A stretch of 64,000 nucleotides of DNA from NCBI RefSeq assembly GCF_001590905.1, contig NZ_BCTT01000014.1, forward strand, positions 124,001-188,000. The letters run 5' to 3'. Shown in pieces: positions 51,110 through 60,178 of this stretch (positions are counted from its first letter, which is position 1; each line of letters opens with the position of its first letter). The position numbers and the translations under genes are program-made. Source of the stretch: Serratia grimesii NBRC 13537 (lineage in GTDB: Bacteria > Pseudomonadota > Gammaproteobacteria > Enterobacterales > Enterobacteriaceae). The notes under the pieces are model-generated. The model was not told the origin of the DNA and ran no database searches. It saw nothing but the letters and a program-made list of their open reading frames with translations.

Positions 51110-52543
51110 TCAGCGCATGAGTAGCGCTTGTGTCAGTTGACCCAAACGGTGCACACCTTCTTCGATTTGCTTGTTCCAGGCATGACCGGCGCTCAGGCGC
51201 AGGCAGTTGCGAAAGCGCCGGCTGGCCGAGAACACGTCGCCGGGCGCGAAACAGATTCTATGTTCCAGAGCTTCATCGAACAGCGCGCGCGAATCGAAGT
51301 GCTTCGGCAATTCGAGCCAGAGTACGAATCCGCCTTCTGGCTGGCTCATCCGCGTTTCTGCAGGGAAGCTGGCCTCGACCGCCCCGGCCATGCGCGCCAA
51401 GTTATCCTGGAACAGCTTGCGCAAGCCGCGCAAGTGCCGGTCGTAGGCGCCGCTGGCCAGGAATTCTGCCACCGCAACCTGCGGCAGCACGGTTCCGCAG
51501 AGGCTGAAGGCGAGCTTAAGATCCATCACCTGTTTCTTGTAGGCACTTGTCGCCACCCAACCCACACGGTATCCGGGGGCGAGGCTCTTGGAGAAGGAAC
51601 TGCAATAGATTGTATGTACACCACCATCCAGCGCGATGAACGGTGTTGGGCGCTCTCGCCCAAAATAGATGTCGCCATAGACGTCGTCTTCGATCAGCGG
51701 CACATTGTGTCGGGCCAACACAGCAAGAAGTGCTCGCTTGTCGGCTTCGGCCATGGACGAACCGAGGGGATTGTTGAAACTTGACGACAGCACACAAGCC
51801 GCGACCGGCTGGGTCGCCAGCAGATAGGCGAGCGCATCGACGCTGATGCCGCGTACAGGATCGACCGGCAGCTCGACAGCCTTGAGACCCAACATTTCCA
51901 GCGTGTGCAGCAAGCCCATGTAGGTGGGCGATTCGACAGCAATGGTGTCGCCGGGTCGGGACACGGCCGACAACGCGAGTGCCAATGCCTCAGTACAACC
52001 ATTCGTGAGAACCACGTCGTCGGGCGACAGCGCGTGCCCGTAGCGTACTGCCCGCTTGGCGATTTCGCAGCGCAGGCTCAATTCGCCCTGCGGAGCACCA
52101 TAGACGTTTAGGCGTGCACCGTCACGGCGTGCCACACGTGCGAGCGCGAGATCGAGGCCCTTGGACTGCAGCAGCATCGCATCGGGCACCGCGCAGCCGA
52201 AAGGCAGGAGTTCGCTCCTGGACGCATGCTCCAGAAGCACCGAAACCGCCCCGCTGATCGACACAGTAGAGGCCTTTGCACGTCGGCGCGAGGTGGTAGG
52301 CAGCGCGAGCGCGCCGCGACGCTGCGGGGCCACGTAGAAGCCCGACTGTGGCCGCGCGACGAGCATACCCCGGTCTTCCAGCAGTCGGTACGTTTGCAGG
52401 ATAGTCGAGATGCTGACATGGTGCTGCTTGCTCATGGAACGCACCGACGGCAAGCGAGCCCCCGGCACGAACGCGCCGTTGCCAATCATATTGGCAATGA
52501 GATCAGCCAACTGTTCATAGAGGTAGGAAACGGGTGTGTCCAC
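51110..52543 (-). CDS. MocR-type PLP-dependent GntR regulator
   Basis: A 477-residue fusion of an N-terminal GntR winged helix (residues 1-75, ARLPSVRSMSKQHHVSISTILQTYRLLEDRG) to a class-I aminotransferase-like domain (from about 105). The PLP lysine lies in SSFSKSLAPGYRVGW, and the family Asn and Asp (SSSFNNPLGSS, EDDVYGDIYF) are present. Such regulators sense amino-acid or vitamin-B6-related ligands. It is divergent from a solute-binding-protein gene. It looks GC-richer than its surroundings and lies between a mobile-element scar and selC, which suggests transfer. Confidence 0.9.
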   Translation of the reverse strand: MDTPVSYLYEQLADLIANMIGNGAFVPGARLPSVRSMSKQHHVSISTILQTYRLLEDRGMLVARPQSGFYVAPQRRGALALPTTSRRRAKASTVSISGAVSVLLEHASRSELLPFGCAVPDAMLLQSKGLDLALARVARRDGARLNVYGAPQGELSLRCEIAKRAVRYGHALSPDDVVLTNGCTEALALALSAVSRPGDTIAVESPTYMGLLHTLEMLGLKAVELPVDPVRGISVDALAYLLATQPVAACVLSSSFNNPLGSSMAEADKRALLAVLARHNVPLIEDDVYGDIYFGRERPTPFIALDGGVHTIYCSSFSKSLAPGYRVGWVATSAYKKQVMDLKLAFSLCGTVLPQVAVAEFLASGAYDRHLRGLRKLFQDNLARMAGAVEASFPAETRMSQPEGGFVLWLELPKHFDSRALFDEALEHRICFAPGDVFSASRRFRNCLRLSAGHAWNKQIEEGVHRLGQLTQALLMR

Positions 52544-52610
52544 GGGGAGCCATCATCAGAAAGTTGCATCCATTGTCACTGCCACGGCTTGTTATTGCAA
52601 TTAAATTGTG

Positions 52611-52655
52611 CTGGTACAAATACTGATAATTGTGTCTGTACCGGTTCAGCTGTAC
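52611..52655. promoter_or_regulatory. Repeated CTG(G)TAC words, candidate MocR operator
   Basis: CTGGTACA (52611), CTGTACC (52636) and CTGTACT (52650) occur within 45 bases in the 315-base divergent spacer. MocR regulators commonly bind repeated half-sites. The first copy is inverted relative to the second when read as TGGTACA/TGTACCG. The operator role is inferred. Confidence 0.4.
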
Positions 52656-52858
52656 TCACTAAGATGACTGAATTCCGACGAAAATAAGGATGCCATGCCC
52701 TTGCTCCCAAACCTCTCAGGGAAGCCTCCTTCACGCCTTTGACGCGGACGCTTCTCTTACAATGAGATCATCACACTGATGGATGTGAAGCACCCAACCT
52801 TGTCCGCCGTGAAGGGTGACGTCACTGAATGAATCCAATCCACTACAGGAGAAACACC

Positions 52859-53593
52859 ATGAAAGTACGTATTGCCTACGTCGAAGAGCCGCCGTTCTAT
52901 TGGACAGGCGACGACCAGGCTGTCGTCGGTGCCGATGTCGAACTGGCCGAAGTGGTACTGCGCGCCATCGGTGTCACCTCCATCGAATATCAGTTGACCA
53001 CGTTCGCGGAACTGCTTCCCGGCGTGAGTGAAGGCCGCTGGGACATGAATGTGCCCATCTTCGTCACCGAGGAACGTACCCAGCAGGTGGCCTTCAGCCG
53101 ACCTGTTTGGGCACTCGGAGATGGCTTCGTAGTACAACAGGGTAATCCGAAACTGCTGACGAGCTACGAAGCCGTGGCGGCGCGCGGCGATGCGCGTCTG
53201 GGCCTCATTCCTGGGCAGGTGCAGGTTGATTCAGCCAAAGCTGCGGGCGTAGAAGATGGCCAGATCATCCTGTTCAAAGATCAGTCAGAAGTTATTGCCG
53301 CCTTGCAGGCAGGAACGATAGACGCTTTCGCCGCCACGGCGCTTGGCAACAGCGCTATCGCGGGTGCCCATGCGGGGCTGGAATCTGTCGCACACGCAAT
53401 GGACAAGAACGGTAAGACACCCGTCGGTGCATTCTCTTTCAGCAAGACTAACCAGCGTTTATTGCAAGCAGTCAATAAACAGCTTCGCGTGTATCTCGGC
53501 TCGGCGGACCACCGTGCCCGCGTGGCGAAGTACGGTATCACTGCCACAGAGATCGACGGCGTGGTGGCCCATGAGGTAGCGCAATCGCAATAA
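52859..53593 (+). CDS. Solute-binding-protein-fold protein without signal peptide (SBP_bac_3-like)
   Basis: A 244-residue product with the amino-acid-binding-protein fold: [48 protein letters not shown], and an [12 protein letters not shown] hinge segment. The ATG at 52859 follows AGGAG by 7 bases; a 10-residue longer frame has no ribosome-binding site. Neither start gives a signal peptide, so the protein should stay in the cytoplasm. No ABC permease or ATPase gene is near. It may be a cytoplasmic ligand binder or enzyme-like relative controlled by the divergent MocR gene. Confidence 0.82.
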   Translation: MKVRIAYVEEPPFYWTGDDQAVVGADVELAEVVLRAIGVTSIEYQLTTFAELLPGVSEGRWDMNVPIFVTEERTQQVAFSRPVWALGDGFVVQQGNPKLLTSYEAVAARGDARLGLIPGQVQVDSAKAAGVEDGQIILFKDQSEVIAALQAGTIDAFAATALGNSAIAGAHAGLESVAHAMDKNGKTPVGAFSFSKTNQRLLQAVNKQLRVYLGSADHRARVAKYGITATEIDGVVAHEVAQSQ

Positions 53594-53787
53594 CGAGGAG
53601 AGTGCACAGTCAAAGAGGGGAGCGCCATTACATCGTCCGGCTTTTGTTGAATTCATCCTCCAGGAGATTTCCGTCGGTGATTAACCTGATCCCCAAAAAG
53701 GGCTTGATGCCGTTTACCTTCAGGCGACAATGGTGGGGTTATTTACCTTGTTTTATCAGGTACTACAGGGGGTCGGTAGAGGCTGAT
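53594..53787. other. Spacer between the binding-protein gene and selC
   Basis: About 190 bases downstream of selC. I see no gene. A copy of the selC 3' end that would mark an island attachment site was looked for here and to the left and not found by eye. Confidence 0.45.
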
Positions 53788-53882
53788 TGGCGGAAGATCA
53801 CAGGAGTCGAACCTGCCCAGGACCGCTGGCGGCCCCAACCGGATTTGAAGTCCGGCCGCCCCACCGGGGACGAGGATCTTCC
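53788..53882 (-). tRNA. selC: Selenocysteine tRNA (anticodon UCA)
   Basis: A 95-base tRNA with encoded CCA. It has an 8-bp acceptor stem (GGAAGATC / GATCTTCC), anticodon loop around ACTTCAAAT (anticodon TCA), a long variable arm (TTGGGGCCGCCAGCGGTCCTGG) and T-arm GGTTCGACTCC. It matches E. coli selC apart from a few bases by memory. It inserts selenocysteine at UGA codons. selC is a known integration site for genomic islands, and the odd genes at 50.6-53.6 kb lie on its 3' side. Confidence 0.97.
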
Positions 53883-53952
53883 TTCGGGAACAGGAAGCAA
53901 GGGGCTGATTATAGCGCAGTTTACCCTTAGCGCTAAGAGGGAAATAGCGGTA

Positions 53953-53975
53953 GCCTCCGGCAATATGCCGGAGGC
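53953..53975 (-). terminator. Hairpin after the phytase-like esterase
   Basis: GCCTCCGGCA, ATA, TGCCGGAGGC: a perfect 10-bp stem 8 bases after the stop, without a good U-tract. It may also act for transcription coming from the other side. Confidence 0.5.
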
Positions 53976-53983
53976 AGGCAGGG

Positions 53984-55330
53984 TTAAGGCTTCAACAGTT
54001 CTTTCACGTCCAGCAGGATAAACTCGTTGTCATCCGCCACATTTGGCTGGCGGCTGGAGGAGAACGGGAAGTTATTATCGTTGCCGACGATGATATGACT
54101 GCCATCCACCACGTCCACATTTTCAATGGTGAAGAACGGGAAAGTCAGCACGCCGTTATTCAGCGGTTTGCGCGCCAGTTTATTTGGGTCCTGAATGTTC
54201 ATCAGATCAATATAAGCCAATTTATCGACCGGTTTGCCGACGTTATTGTCAGAAAAAGCGATTTTGTACACTCGCTTGAACTTCGCCACCTGACTGAAGC
54301 AGTTGTCTGTGGGGGCGCCAGCAGCGCAGGCTTTGTCCGCCGTGCCTTCGTTATTATCGCGCTCGATCACCAAACCATGGGTGGCGTCGATCATGTTGAA
54401 ATCACCAATCGCGTTCTGGTTATCTTCCAACACATATTGCCAACTGCGACCGGTCCAGGTCTGTTGTTTCACGTCAAACTCCAGCACCCGCAGGTAGCGT
54501 TTGCCATCGATGTTCTCGAATTTTTCACCGTCCCACAGCGCGCCTTCCAGCAACGGGTACAACTTGCTGCCGTCCGGTGAGGCCGCCATGCCTTCAAAAC
54601 CTTTAGAACGCGCCACCTGGAAGTTCTGTTTGCCATCCGGTGCACCCGGCAAGGTCAGCGTCGGGTTATCCGGCGACTTCACCACCTTGCCGTCGACCTT
54701 GGTATCGAACACCGCCAATACCTTACCGTTCAGATCGGCCTTAATCAGGTAGGGGCCGAACTCGTCGCCGATCCACAGGGCATTGTCAGCAAACTGGAAG
54801 CTTTCCGGGTCAAAATCGCTACCGGTCAGGTAACGCTTATCGGTGCTCTCATTGATGATATGGAAGGGGACATTTTTGTCCGGATCGTGCAGGAATACCG
54901 TTTCCAACGGGGTCACCGTGCCGTTGCTGAAGTCAATTTCATAGTGATTGAGGTACAGCATGGCATCCGGCGAATTGGCTTTACTGCCGAAGCCGTTGTC
55001 GGTTAGTACCCAGTAGGTGCCGTCAGGCATATGTTTGATGCCGGAATGCCCCTGTAGCGGCTGGCCACTGATCGGCAGACCAATACCGGTCATGCGATCG
55101 GCGGATTTGCCCGCCACGCTACCCAGTTCAGTCACACGTTTGCCACTGGTGTATTTACCACTTTGCTGCAAATCGTTAGGGGCATCCTGCGGTGCGGCAA
55201 CGTTGGATTTAACGGCTAATAGCGCGTGCCCGGCCAAGGTTGCTGGCACCGGTTGAGCGTCTGCCCATAGATTACTGCTCAGCGCCATACAGCCAGCCAA
55301 TAGCGCCAGACGGGTTTTGGTGATGTGCAT
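53984..55330 (-). CDS. Esterase-like/phytase-like secreted protein (PF13449 type)
   Basis: A 448-residue exported protein with a signal peptide ([18 protein letters not shown]). The body shows a beta-propeller-like pattern with [73 protein letters not shown] and [12 protein letters not shown], the signature blocks of the esterase-like activity of phytase family. The enzymatic substrate is uncertain; phosphate-ester or organophosphate turnover is the usual proposal. It is transcribed alone, between selC and an MFS gene on the same strand. Confidence 0.82.
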   Translation of the reverse strand: MHITKTRLALLAGCMALSSNLWADAQPVPATLAGHALLAVKSNVAAPQDAPNDLQQSGKYTSGKRVTELGSVAGKSADRMTGIGLPISGQPLQGHSGIKHMPDGTYWVLTDNGFGSKANSPDAMLYLNHYEIDFSNGTVTPLETVFLHDPDKNVPFHIINESTDKRYLTGSDFDPESFQFADNALWIGDEFGPYLIKADLNGKVLAVFDTKVDGKVVKSPDNPTLTLPGAPDGKQNFQVARSKGFEGMAASPDGSKLYPLLEGALWDGEKFENIDGKRYLRVLEFDVKQQTWTGRSWQYVLEDNQNAIGDFNMIDATHGLVIERDNNEGTADKACAAGAPTDNCFSQVAKFKRVYKIAFSDNNVGKPVDKLAYIDLMNIQDPNKLARKPLNNGVLTFPFFTIENVDVVDGSHIIVGNDNNFPFSSSRQPNVADDNEFILLDVKELLKP

Positions 55331-55406
55331 GTCATGGTTCCCTTTTTGTTGTTATTGCCCAGAGGTAAAAGCAACGTCACTATAGGGAGCCGCAATGACA
55401 GTAATA

Positions 55407-56606
55407 TTATTCGGCGAACGCCCGCCGGTAGCTGTGCGGATGGAAGCACCAGGTGATCGCAATCAATACCACCACCAGCAACGCATGGATTTGCCAATCC
55501 AGTACAAAACCGCCGCTGTAATCACGCAGCACCCCGGAAATATAAGGCGTAGCACCCGCCAGCAGGAAGCCAATGCCCTGCATAAAGGCCACCAACCGCC
55601 CCGCGGCCGCCGGGTGTGGGATATGATCGAGCGCCAATACCAGACACAACGGGAAGGCGCCGCCCAGCCCCAAACCGGACAGTAGCACCCAGACCCACGG
55701 CAACGTCTGCGGTAAATAAATCAGGCCAACGAAGCCGATCAACTGCATGGCTAATGCCAGTAATAACAATGGGCGGCGATCCGCCGAGCGCGCCAGCGCC
55801 GGCAACAACAAAGCCCCCACCACCTGCCCAAAGGTCATCAATGCCAACAAAGATCCGCTGGCTTGCGGCTGCCAGCCAAGCTGCATGTAATAGGGCGGTA
55901 GCCAGGCGATCAGGCTGGTATAGCCGCCATTGATCAAACCAAAATAAGCGCCGAGCAACCAGGCACGACGGCTGAACCACAGGCTCGGCCCGGAGGAGGT
56001 TCCGGACGGTGTCAGACGCGCAAGGCCACGGCTGACCGGCCACCAGGCGATTAACGCCACCAGTGCAGGTACGGCCCACCAGGCCAATGCACTGTGCCAG
56101 TCATGGCCGACACTCATCAGCCAGGGAGTGATCGCCGCCCCCAAGCCACCACCGCCCATCAGGGCCGCCGACCACAGCCCGGCCACCAATGCCATCTGTT
56201 TGAGAAAGTGATGTTTGATAATGCCGGGCATCACCGCCTGGATCACCCCAATCCCCAGCCCACCCAATACCGCGCTCAGCAGCAATTGCGTGCTGCCCGG
56301 TGCCAGTTCCCTCCAGGCAGCACCCACACCAATCGCCAGTAAGCTCAACACTACGCTGGTACGCTCGTCGAACAGGCGGTTGATCGCCCCGCCAGCCAGC
56401 GCCATCAACCCCATCATCAATACTGGCAAGGTGGTCAGCAGTGCTGCCCCGCCAAAACTCAGGCCGGTGGCCTGTCGCAACGTCGGCAACAACGGGCCGA
56501 TCGAGGTCAGCAACGGTCGCATATTCAAACCAATGAGCACCAGTGCCCACAGCAGGGGGTTGAACCAACGGCGTAAAAGGGGGGGAACTGCAAAATGATT
56601 TAACAC
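55407..56606 (-). CDS. MFS transporter of the CynX/NimT family
   Basis: A 399-residue inner-membrane transporter with about 12 segments. The N-terminal LNMRPLLTSIGPLLP segment is the family signature of cyanate/2-nitroimidazole-type transporters. A LysR gene diverges 126 bases away and likely regulates it. The substrate is unknown; in E. coli the related YeaN exports nitroimidazoles but is controlled by an AraC-type protein, so the pairing here differs. Confidence 0.85.
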   Translation of the reverse strand: MLNHFAVPPLLRRWFNPLLWALVLIGLNMRPLLTSIGPLLPTLRQATGLSFGGAALLTTLPVLMMGLMALAGGAINRLFDERTSVVLSLLAIGVGAAWRELAPGSTQLLLSAVLGGLGIGVIQAVMPGIIKHHFLKQMALVAGLWSAALMGGGGLGAAITPWLMSVGHDWHSALAWWAVPALVALIAWWPVSRGLARLTPSGTSSGPSLWFSRRAWLLGAYFGLINGGYTSLIAWLPPYYMQLGWQPQASGSLLALMTFGQVVGALLLPALARSADRRPLLLLALAMQLIGFVGLIYLPQTLPWVWVLLSGLGLGGAFPLCLVLALDHIPHPAAAGRLVAFMQGIGFLLAGATPYISGVLRDYSGGFVLDWQIHALLVVVLIAITWCFHPHSYRRAFAE

Positions 56607-56732
56607 GGTCTATTCCTGAACTTCCGGGATGAAGAGTGCGGGGTCACAGAGTCACCGCCACAACGTTGCCTTACTCTAGGCTCCACCGTTAGTATTGGGA
56701 AATTAAATAATAAAATAGCTAACAGTGGGAAA

Positions 56733-57587
56733 ATGAATCGCTACCCGATGTTTAATCCGCAGTTACTGCTCAGCTTTGTCGCAGTGTGTGACAGCAACAG
56801 TTTTACCCGCGCCGCAGAACGGGTGTTTTTGTCGCAGTCCACTGTTAGTCAACAGGTACGCCGGCTGGAGGAGATGCTGGGCAAGCCACTGTTTGAACGC
56901 TCGTCTCATCAGGTACTCCTCACCGAAGAAGGGGTGAAACTGTTGAGCTATGCGCGGCGGATCATCGCACTGAATGAAGAAGCGCACGACGCCTTAACCG
57001 GTATTTGGCGTGACGGCGTACTGCGGTTGGGGATGCCGGAGGATTTTGCCGCCCCCACCACCGAACTGCTGGCGGAGTTCAGCCGGGCGCATCCGCATCT
57101 GCGGCTGGACGTCACCAGCGGCCTAAGCGCTGACCTGCACAACGCCTACGCTCGTGAAGAGCTGGACCTGATTTTGGTTAAACAGCGCCGTAACCAACCA
57201 CCGCGCGCAGCCAGGCCGGAACCGCTACTGTGGCTGGATAGCCTGGCCTTCCCGGCTATCGAACAATCACCTGTGCCGTTGGCAGTGTTCCCGCTCAATG
57301 GGTTATACCGCGATGATCTGTGCCAGGCGCTGGATAACCTCGGCAAGCGGTGGCGTATCGGCTACAGCAGCGCCAGTCTGGCCGCACTCACCGCCGCATC
57401 TGCCGCCGGGCTGGGCGTAACGCTGTTACCGGCCGGTTGTCGTTTGCCAAGCCATCGGGTACTGGGCAGCGCCGAAGGGTTACCGCCAATCGACAACATT
57501 GAGCTAGCGCTGTATTACCGCGACGGCGCCCCCGCCGCAACGCCCGCGCTGGCCGAACGGCTGAAGGCGTTTTGTGGGTTGGTATAA
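56733..57587 (+). CDS. LysR-family transcriptional regulator
   Basis: A 284-residue regulator with helix-turn-helix FVAVCDSNSFTRAAERVFLSQSTVSQQVRRLEEMLG and a LysR substrate domain from about residue 90. An alternative ATG five codons later (MFNPQLLLSF) is the more common LysR-type start. It is divergent from the CynX-type MFS gene and convergent with xylR. It probably controls the MFS gene. Confidence 0.9.
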   Translation: MNRYPMFNPQLLLSFVAVCDSNSFTRAAERVFLSQSTVSQQVRRLEEMLGKPLFERSSHQVLLTEEGVKLLSYARRIIALNEEAHDALTGIWRDGVLRLGMPEDFAAPTTELLAEFSRAHPHLRLDVTSGLSADLHNAYAREELDLILVKQRRNQPPRAARPEPLLWLDSLAFPAIEQSPVPLAVFPLNGLYRDDLCQALDNLGKRWRIGYSSASLAALTAASAAGLGVTLLPAGCRLPSHRVLGSAEGLPPIDNIELALYYRDGAPAATPALAERLKAFCGLV

Positions 57588-57609
57588 AAAAACAGTGTAG
57601 CCGTCACTG
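57586..57609 (-). terminator. Terminator of xylFGHR
   Basis: CAGTG, a 7-base loop and CACTG are followed on the minus strand by seven T, 12 bases after the xylR stop. The stem is short but the U-tract is good. Confidence 0.7.
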
Positions 57610-57620
57610 CGGCACCCAGT

Positions 57621-58799
57621 CTAATACCCGACCTCGCCGTAGCGTTCGCGATAGTCTTTGGGTGTCATGTCATAGCCTTTCTTGAATACCGAATAAAAAT
57701 ATTGCAGCGATGGGTAGCCACACATCTGTGAAATCTCGTTGATGGTCAACGAGGTAGCCGTCAACAGGTTGCGGGCGCGATCCAGCTTTTCCTGATGGAT
57801 CACATGGTGAATAGTTTCGCCGGTCTCATCCCTGAAGCGTTTTTCCAGGTTGGAGCGCGACAGGCCGATCGCATCCAACACCTGCTCGACCTTGATGCCC
57901 TTGCAGGCGTGATGGCGGATGTAATGCATCGCCTGAATCACAGCCGGATCGCGCAGCGAGCGGAAATCGGTAGAACGGCGTTCAATCACCTTCACCGGCG
58001 GTACCAGAATGCGCTGCAGCGGCAGTTCACGGCGATCGAGCAGTTGGTGCAGCAGCTTGGCGGCGCGATACCCCATCTGGCGGGTGCCCTGCGCCACCGA
58101 AGACAGCGCCACCCGCGACAGGTAACGCGTCAGTTCTTCATTGTCGATGCCGATCACGCACAGCTTTTCCGGCACCGCGATGTCCAGATGTTCGCACACC
58201 TGCAGCAAATGGCGCGCCCGCGCATCGGTCACCGCGATGATGCCGGTCTGCTGCGGCAGGGTCTGTACCCAGTCCGCCAACCGGTTCTGCGCGTATTGCC
58301 AGTTATCCGGCGCGGTGGCCATGCCCTGATACACCACGCCCTGATACTGCTCCAGCGCGACCCGCTGGCGGAAAGCATGCTCACGCTCCTGCGCCCAGCG
58401 TTTACCGCCTTCACTGGGCAAACCGTAGAAGGCAAAACGATTAATACCTTTTTCTTTCAGGTGGCTAAATGCCGCCTCCACCAGCGCCTGATTGTCGGTG
58501 GCAATGTAGTGCACCGGCGGATAGTCCTCGTCACGGTGATAAGAACCGCCCACCCCGACAATCGGCACCCGGACGTTATGCAGCAGTTGCTCGATGGCAC
58601 CATCGTCGAAATCGGCGATCACCCCATCGCCCAGCCAGTCCTTGATGTTGTCGATACGGCAGCGAAAATCCTCTTCGATAAAGATGTCCCAGTCACATTG
58701 CGAAGCCTGTAAATACTCGCCTACGCCCTCGACCACCTGACGGTCGTACACTTTATTGGCGTTGAACAGCAAGGTAATGCGAAAGCGCTTTTCGAACAT
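57621..58799 (-). CDS. xylR: Xylose operon activator XylR
   Basis: A 392-residue activator with the ATG at 58799 (MFEKRFRITLLFNANKVYDRQVVEGVGEY...), equal to the E. coli length. An upstream in-frame ATG adds two residues and is less likely. The N-terminal two-thirds is a LacI-like xylose-binding domain (IAVTDARARHLLQVCEHL, IGIDNEELTRYLSR). The C-terminus is an AraC-type DNA-binding domain (LSRSNLEKRFRDETG, INEISQMCGYPSLQYFYSVFKK). It activates xylA and xylF promoters with xylose. Confidence 0.97.
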   Translation of the reverse strand: MFEKRFRITLLFNANKVYDRQVVEGVGEYLQASQCDWDIFIEEDFRCRIDNIKDWLGDGVIADFDDGAIEQLLHNVRVPIVGVGGSYHRDEDYPPVHYIATDNQALVEAAFSHLKEKGINRFAFYGLPSEGGKRWAQEREHAFRQRVALEQYQGVVYQGMATAPDNWQYAQNRLADWVQTLPQQTGIIAVTDARARHLLQVCEHLDIAVPEKLCVIGIDNEELTRYLSRVALSSVAQGTRQMGYRAAKLLHQLLDRRELPLQRILVPPVKVIERRSTDFRSLRDPAVIQAMHYIRHHACKGIKVEQVLDAIGLSRSNLEKRFRDETGETIHHVIHQEKLDRARNLLTATSLTINEISQMCGYPSLQYFYSVFKKGYDMTPKDYRERYGEVGY

Positions 58800-58814
58800 G
58801 GGCATCCCCGGTAA

Positions 58815-58936
58815 CCCCCCGTGACTGTGGGGGGCGAATAAATTCGCCCCGATTAAAGCGGGCGCAGCATGCAGCGCCCCTACAATGTCTGGGATAGGCG
58901 AGTGAGTCGCCTGGCTGCTACCTGAAAGCTACAGGT
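58815..58936. repeat. Cluster of four hairpins between xylH and xylR (REP-like)
   Basis: Four palindromes follow one another: CCCCCC/GGGGGG (58815-58834), GGGGCGAA/TTCGCCCC (58831-58850), GGGCGC/GCGCCC (58860-58879) and AGGCGA/TCGCCT (58896-58912), plus a weaker ACCTG/CAGGT (58920-58936). The first two overlap and so exclude each other. The layout resembles an intergenic REP/BIME-type element and may separate xylR expression from xylFGH. Whether it is repeated elsewhere in the genome cannot be seen here. Confidence 0.55.
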
Positions 58937-58993
58937 ATTAACTGCGAGAGCAGCAGGCATCACCTCATAACTGTGAGCTCAGACGCTATTCTT

Positions 58994-60178
58994 TTATGCC
59001 CGGCGCTTGGTGGCGGAGTCCATCCATACCGCCAGCAGCAAAATGGCGCCCTTGACGATGTACTGCCAGAAAGTCGGCACGTCCAGCATGCTCATGCCGT
59101 TATCCAGCGACGCCATAATGAATGCGCCCATCACCGCGCCGGCCACGCTACCGATCCCCCCGGCCAGGCTGGTGCCGCCAATCACGCAGGCGGCGATGGC
59201 GTCCAGCTCGGCAATATTGCCCGCCGAAGGCGAACCGGCCCCCAGACGCGAACTGAGGATCAACCCGGCAATCGCTACCATCAGGCCGTTGATGGCGAAC
59301 ACCGCCAGCTTGGTGCGCTCGACGTTAACGCCCGACAGCCGCGCGGCGTCAATATTGCCGCCGATGGCGTAGATCCGACGGCCAAAAGCGGTGCGGGTGG
59401 CCATAAATATCCCCGCCAACATCAGTGCGGTGAGGATCAGCACCGGCGTCGGTACCCCGCGGTAATCATTGAGCAAATAGATGGCGCCAAGCACCAGCAG
59501 CGCCAAAATGCTTTGTCGGGTGACATCACCGCCGGCTGTCGCCACCGGCAAACCCAGTTGGGCACGCCGACTGCGCCGCCACCACTGCCAGGCGACAAAC
59601 AGCATCAACCCAACGGCACCGATGCCAAAACCCAGGCCGTTCGGCAAATAGCTCTGGCCAATTTGCGACATCGCCCCGCTGGTCGGCGCGACTGTGGTGC
59701 CATTGGTGATGCCGATCAGGATGCCGCGAAAGGCCAGCATCCCGGCCAGGGTGACGATAAACGACGGAACCTTACGATAAGCAACCCACCAACCGTTCCA
59801 GGCCCCTAACAGCAGGCCGGCCAGCAGCGTCACCACGATGGTCAGCGGCAATGGCCAACCCAGCCAGACGTCAAAAATCGCCGCTGCCCCACCCAGCAGG
59901 CCCATCATTGAACCGACCGACAGATCGATTTCTGCCGAAACAATCACGAACACCATACCGACCGCCAAAATGCCGGTGATCGCCGTTTGGCGCAGCAGGT
60001 TGGAAATATTACGCGCGCTGAGATAGGCCCCTTCGGTGGTAAAGGTAAAGAACAGCATAATGACGACTATCGCCGCCAACATCACAAACACCTGCAAATT
60101 GATGGATTTTAGTTTCACTATGGGTTTTTTCTCCACCATTGCCGGCACGATCTCTTCAGACTGCGTGTTTTTCGACAT
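58994..60178 (-). CDS. xylH: Xylose ABC transporter permease XylH
   Basis: An inner-membrane permease of 394 residues with about ten membrane segments. The start is set at ATG 60178, with AGGAG 8 bases upstream; a GTG nine bases earlier also opens the frame but sits on top of that ribosome-binding site. Family blocks: [64 protein letters not shown] and [23 protein letters not shown]. It overlaps xylG by 23 bases. Confidence 0.96.
   Translation of the reverse strand: MSKNTQSEEIVPAMVEKKPIVKLKSINLQVFVMLAAIVVIMLFFTFTTEGAYLSARNISNLLRQTAITGILAVGMVFVIVSAEIDLSVGSMMGLLGGAAAIFDVWLGWPLPLTIVVTLLAGLLLGAWNGWWVAYRKVPSFIVTLAGMLAFRGILIGITNGTTVAPTSGAMSQIGQSYLPNGLGFGIGAVGLMLFVAWQWWRRSRRAQLGLPVATAGGDVTRQSILALLVLGAIYLLNDYRGVPTPVLILTALMLAGIFMATRTAFGRRIYAIGGNIDAARLSGVNVERTKLAVFAINGLMVAIAGLILSSRLGAGSPSAGNIAELDAIAACVIGGTSLAGGIGSVAGAVMGAFIMASLDNGMSMLDVPTFWQYIVKGAILLLAVWMDSATKRRA

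Noticed and set aside
53602-54021. 139-codon ORF running through selC
   Set aside because: It passes through the tRNA gene and the end of the esterase gene, and has no ribosome-binding site or recognisable domain.
57795-58712. 305-codon plus-strand ORF opposite xylR
   Set aside because: It is an antisense shadow of the well-supported xylR gene and has no domain signature.
58973-59809. 278-codon plus-strand ORF opposite xylH
   Set aside because: Its composition (Gln, His, Arg rich) and full overlap with xylH show it is an antisense shadow.
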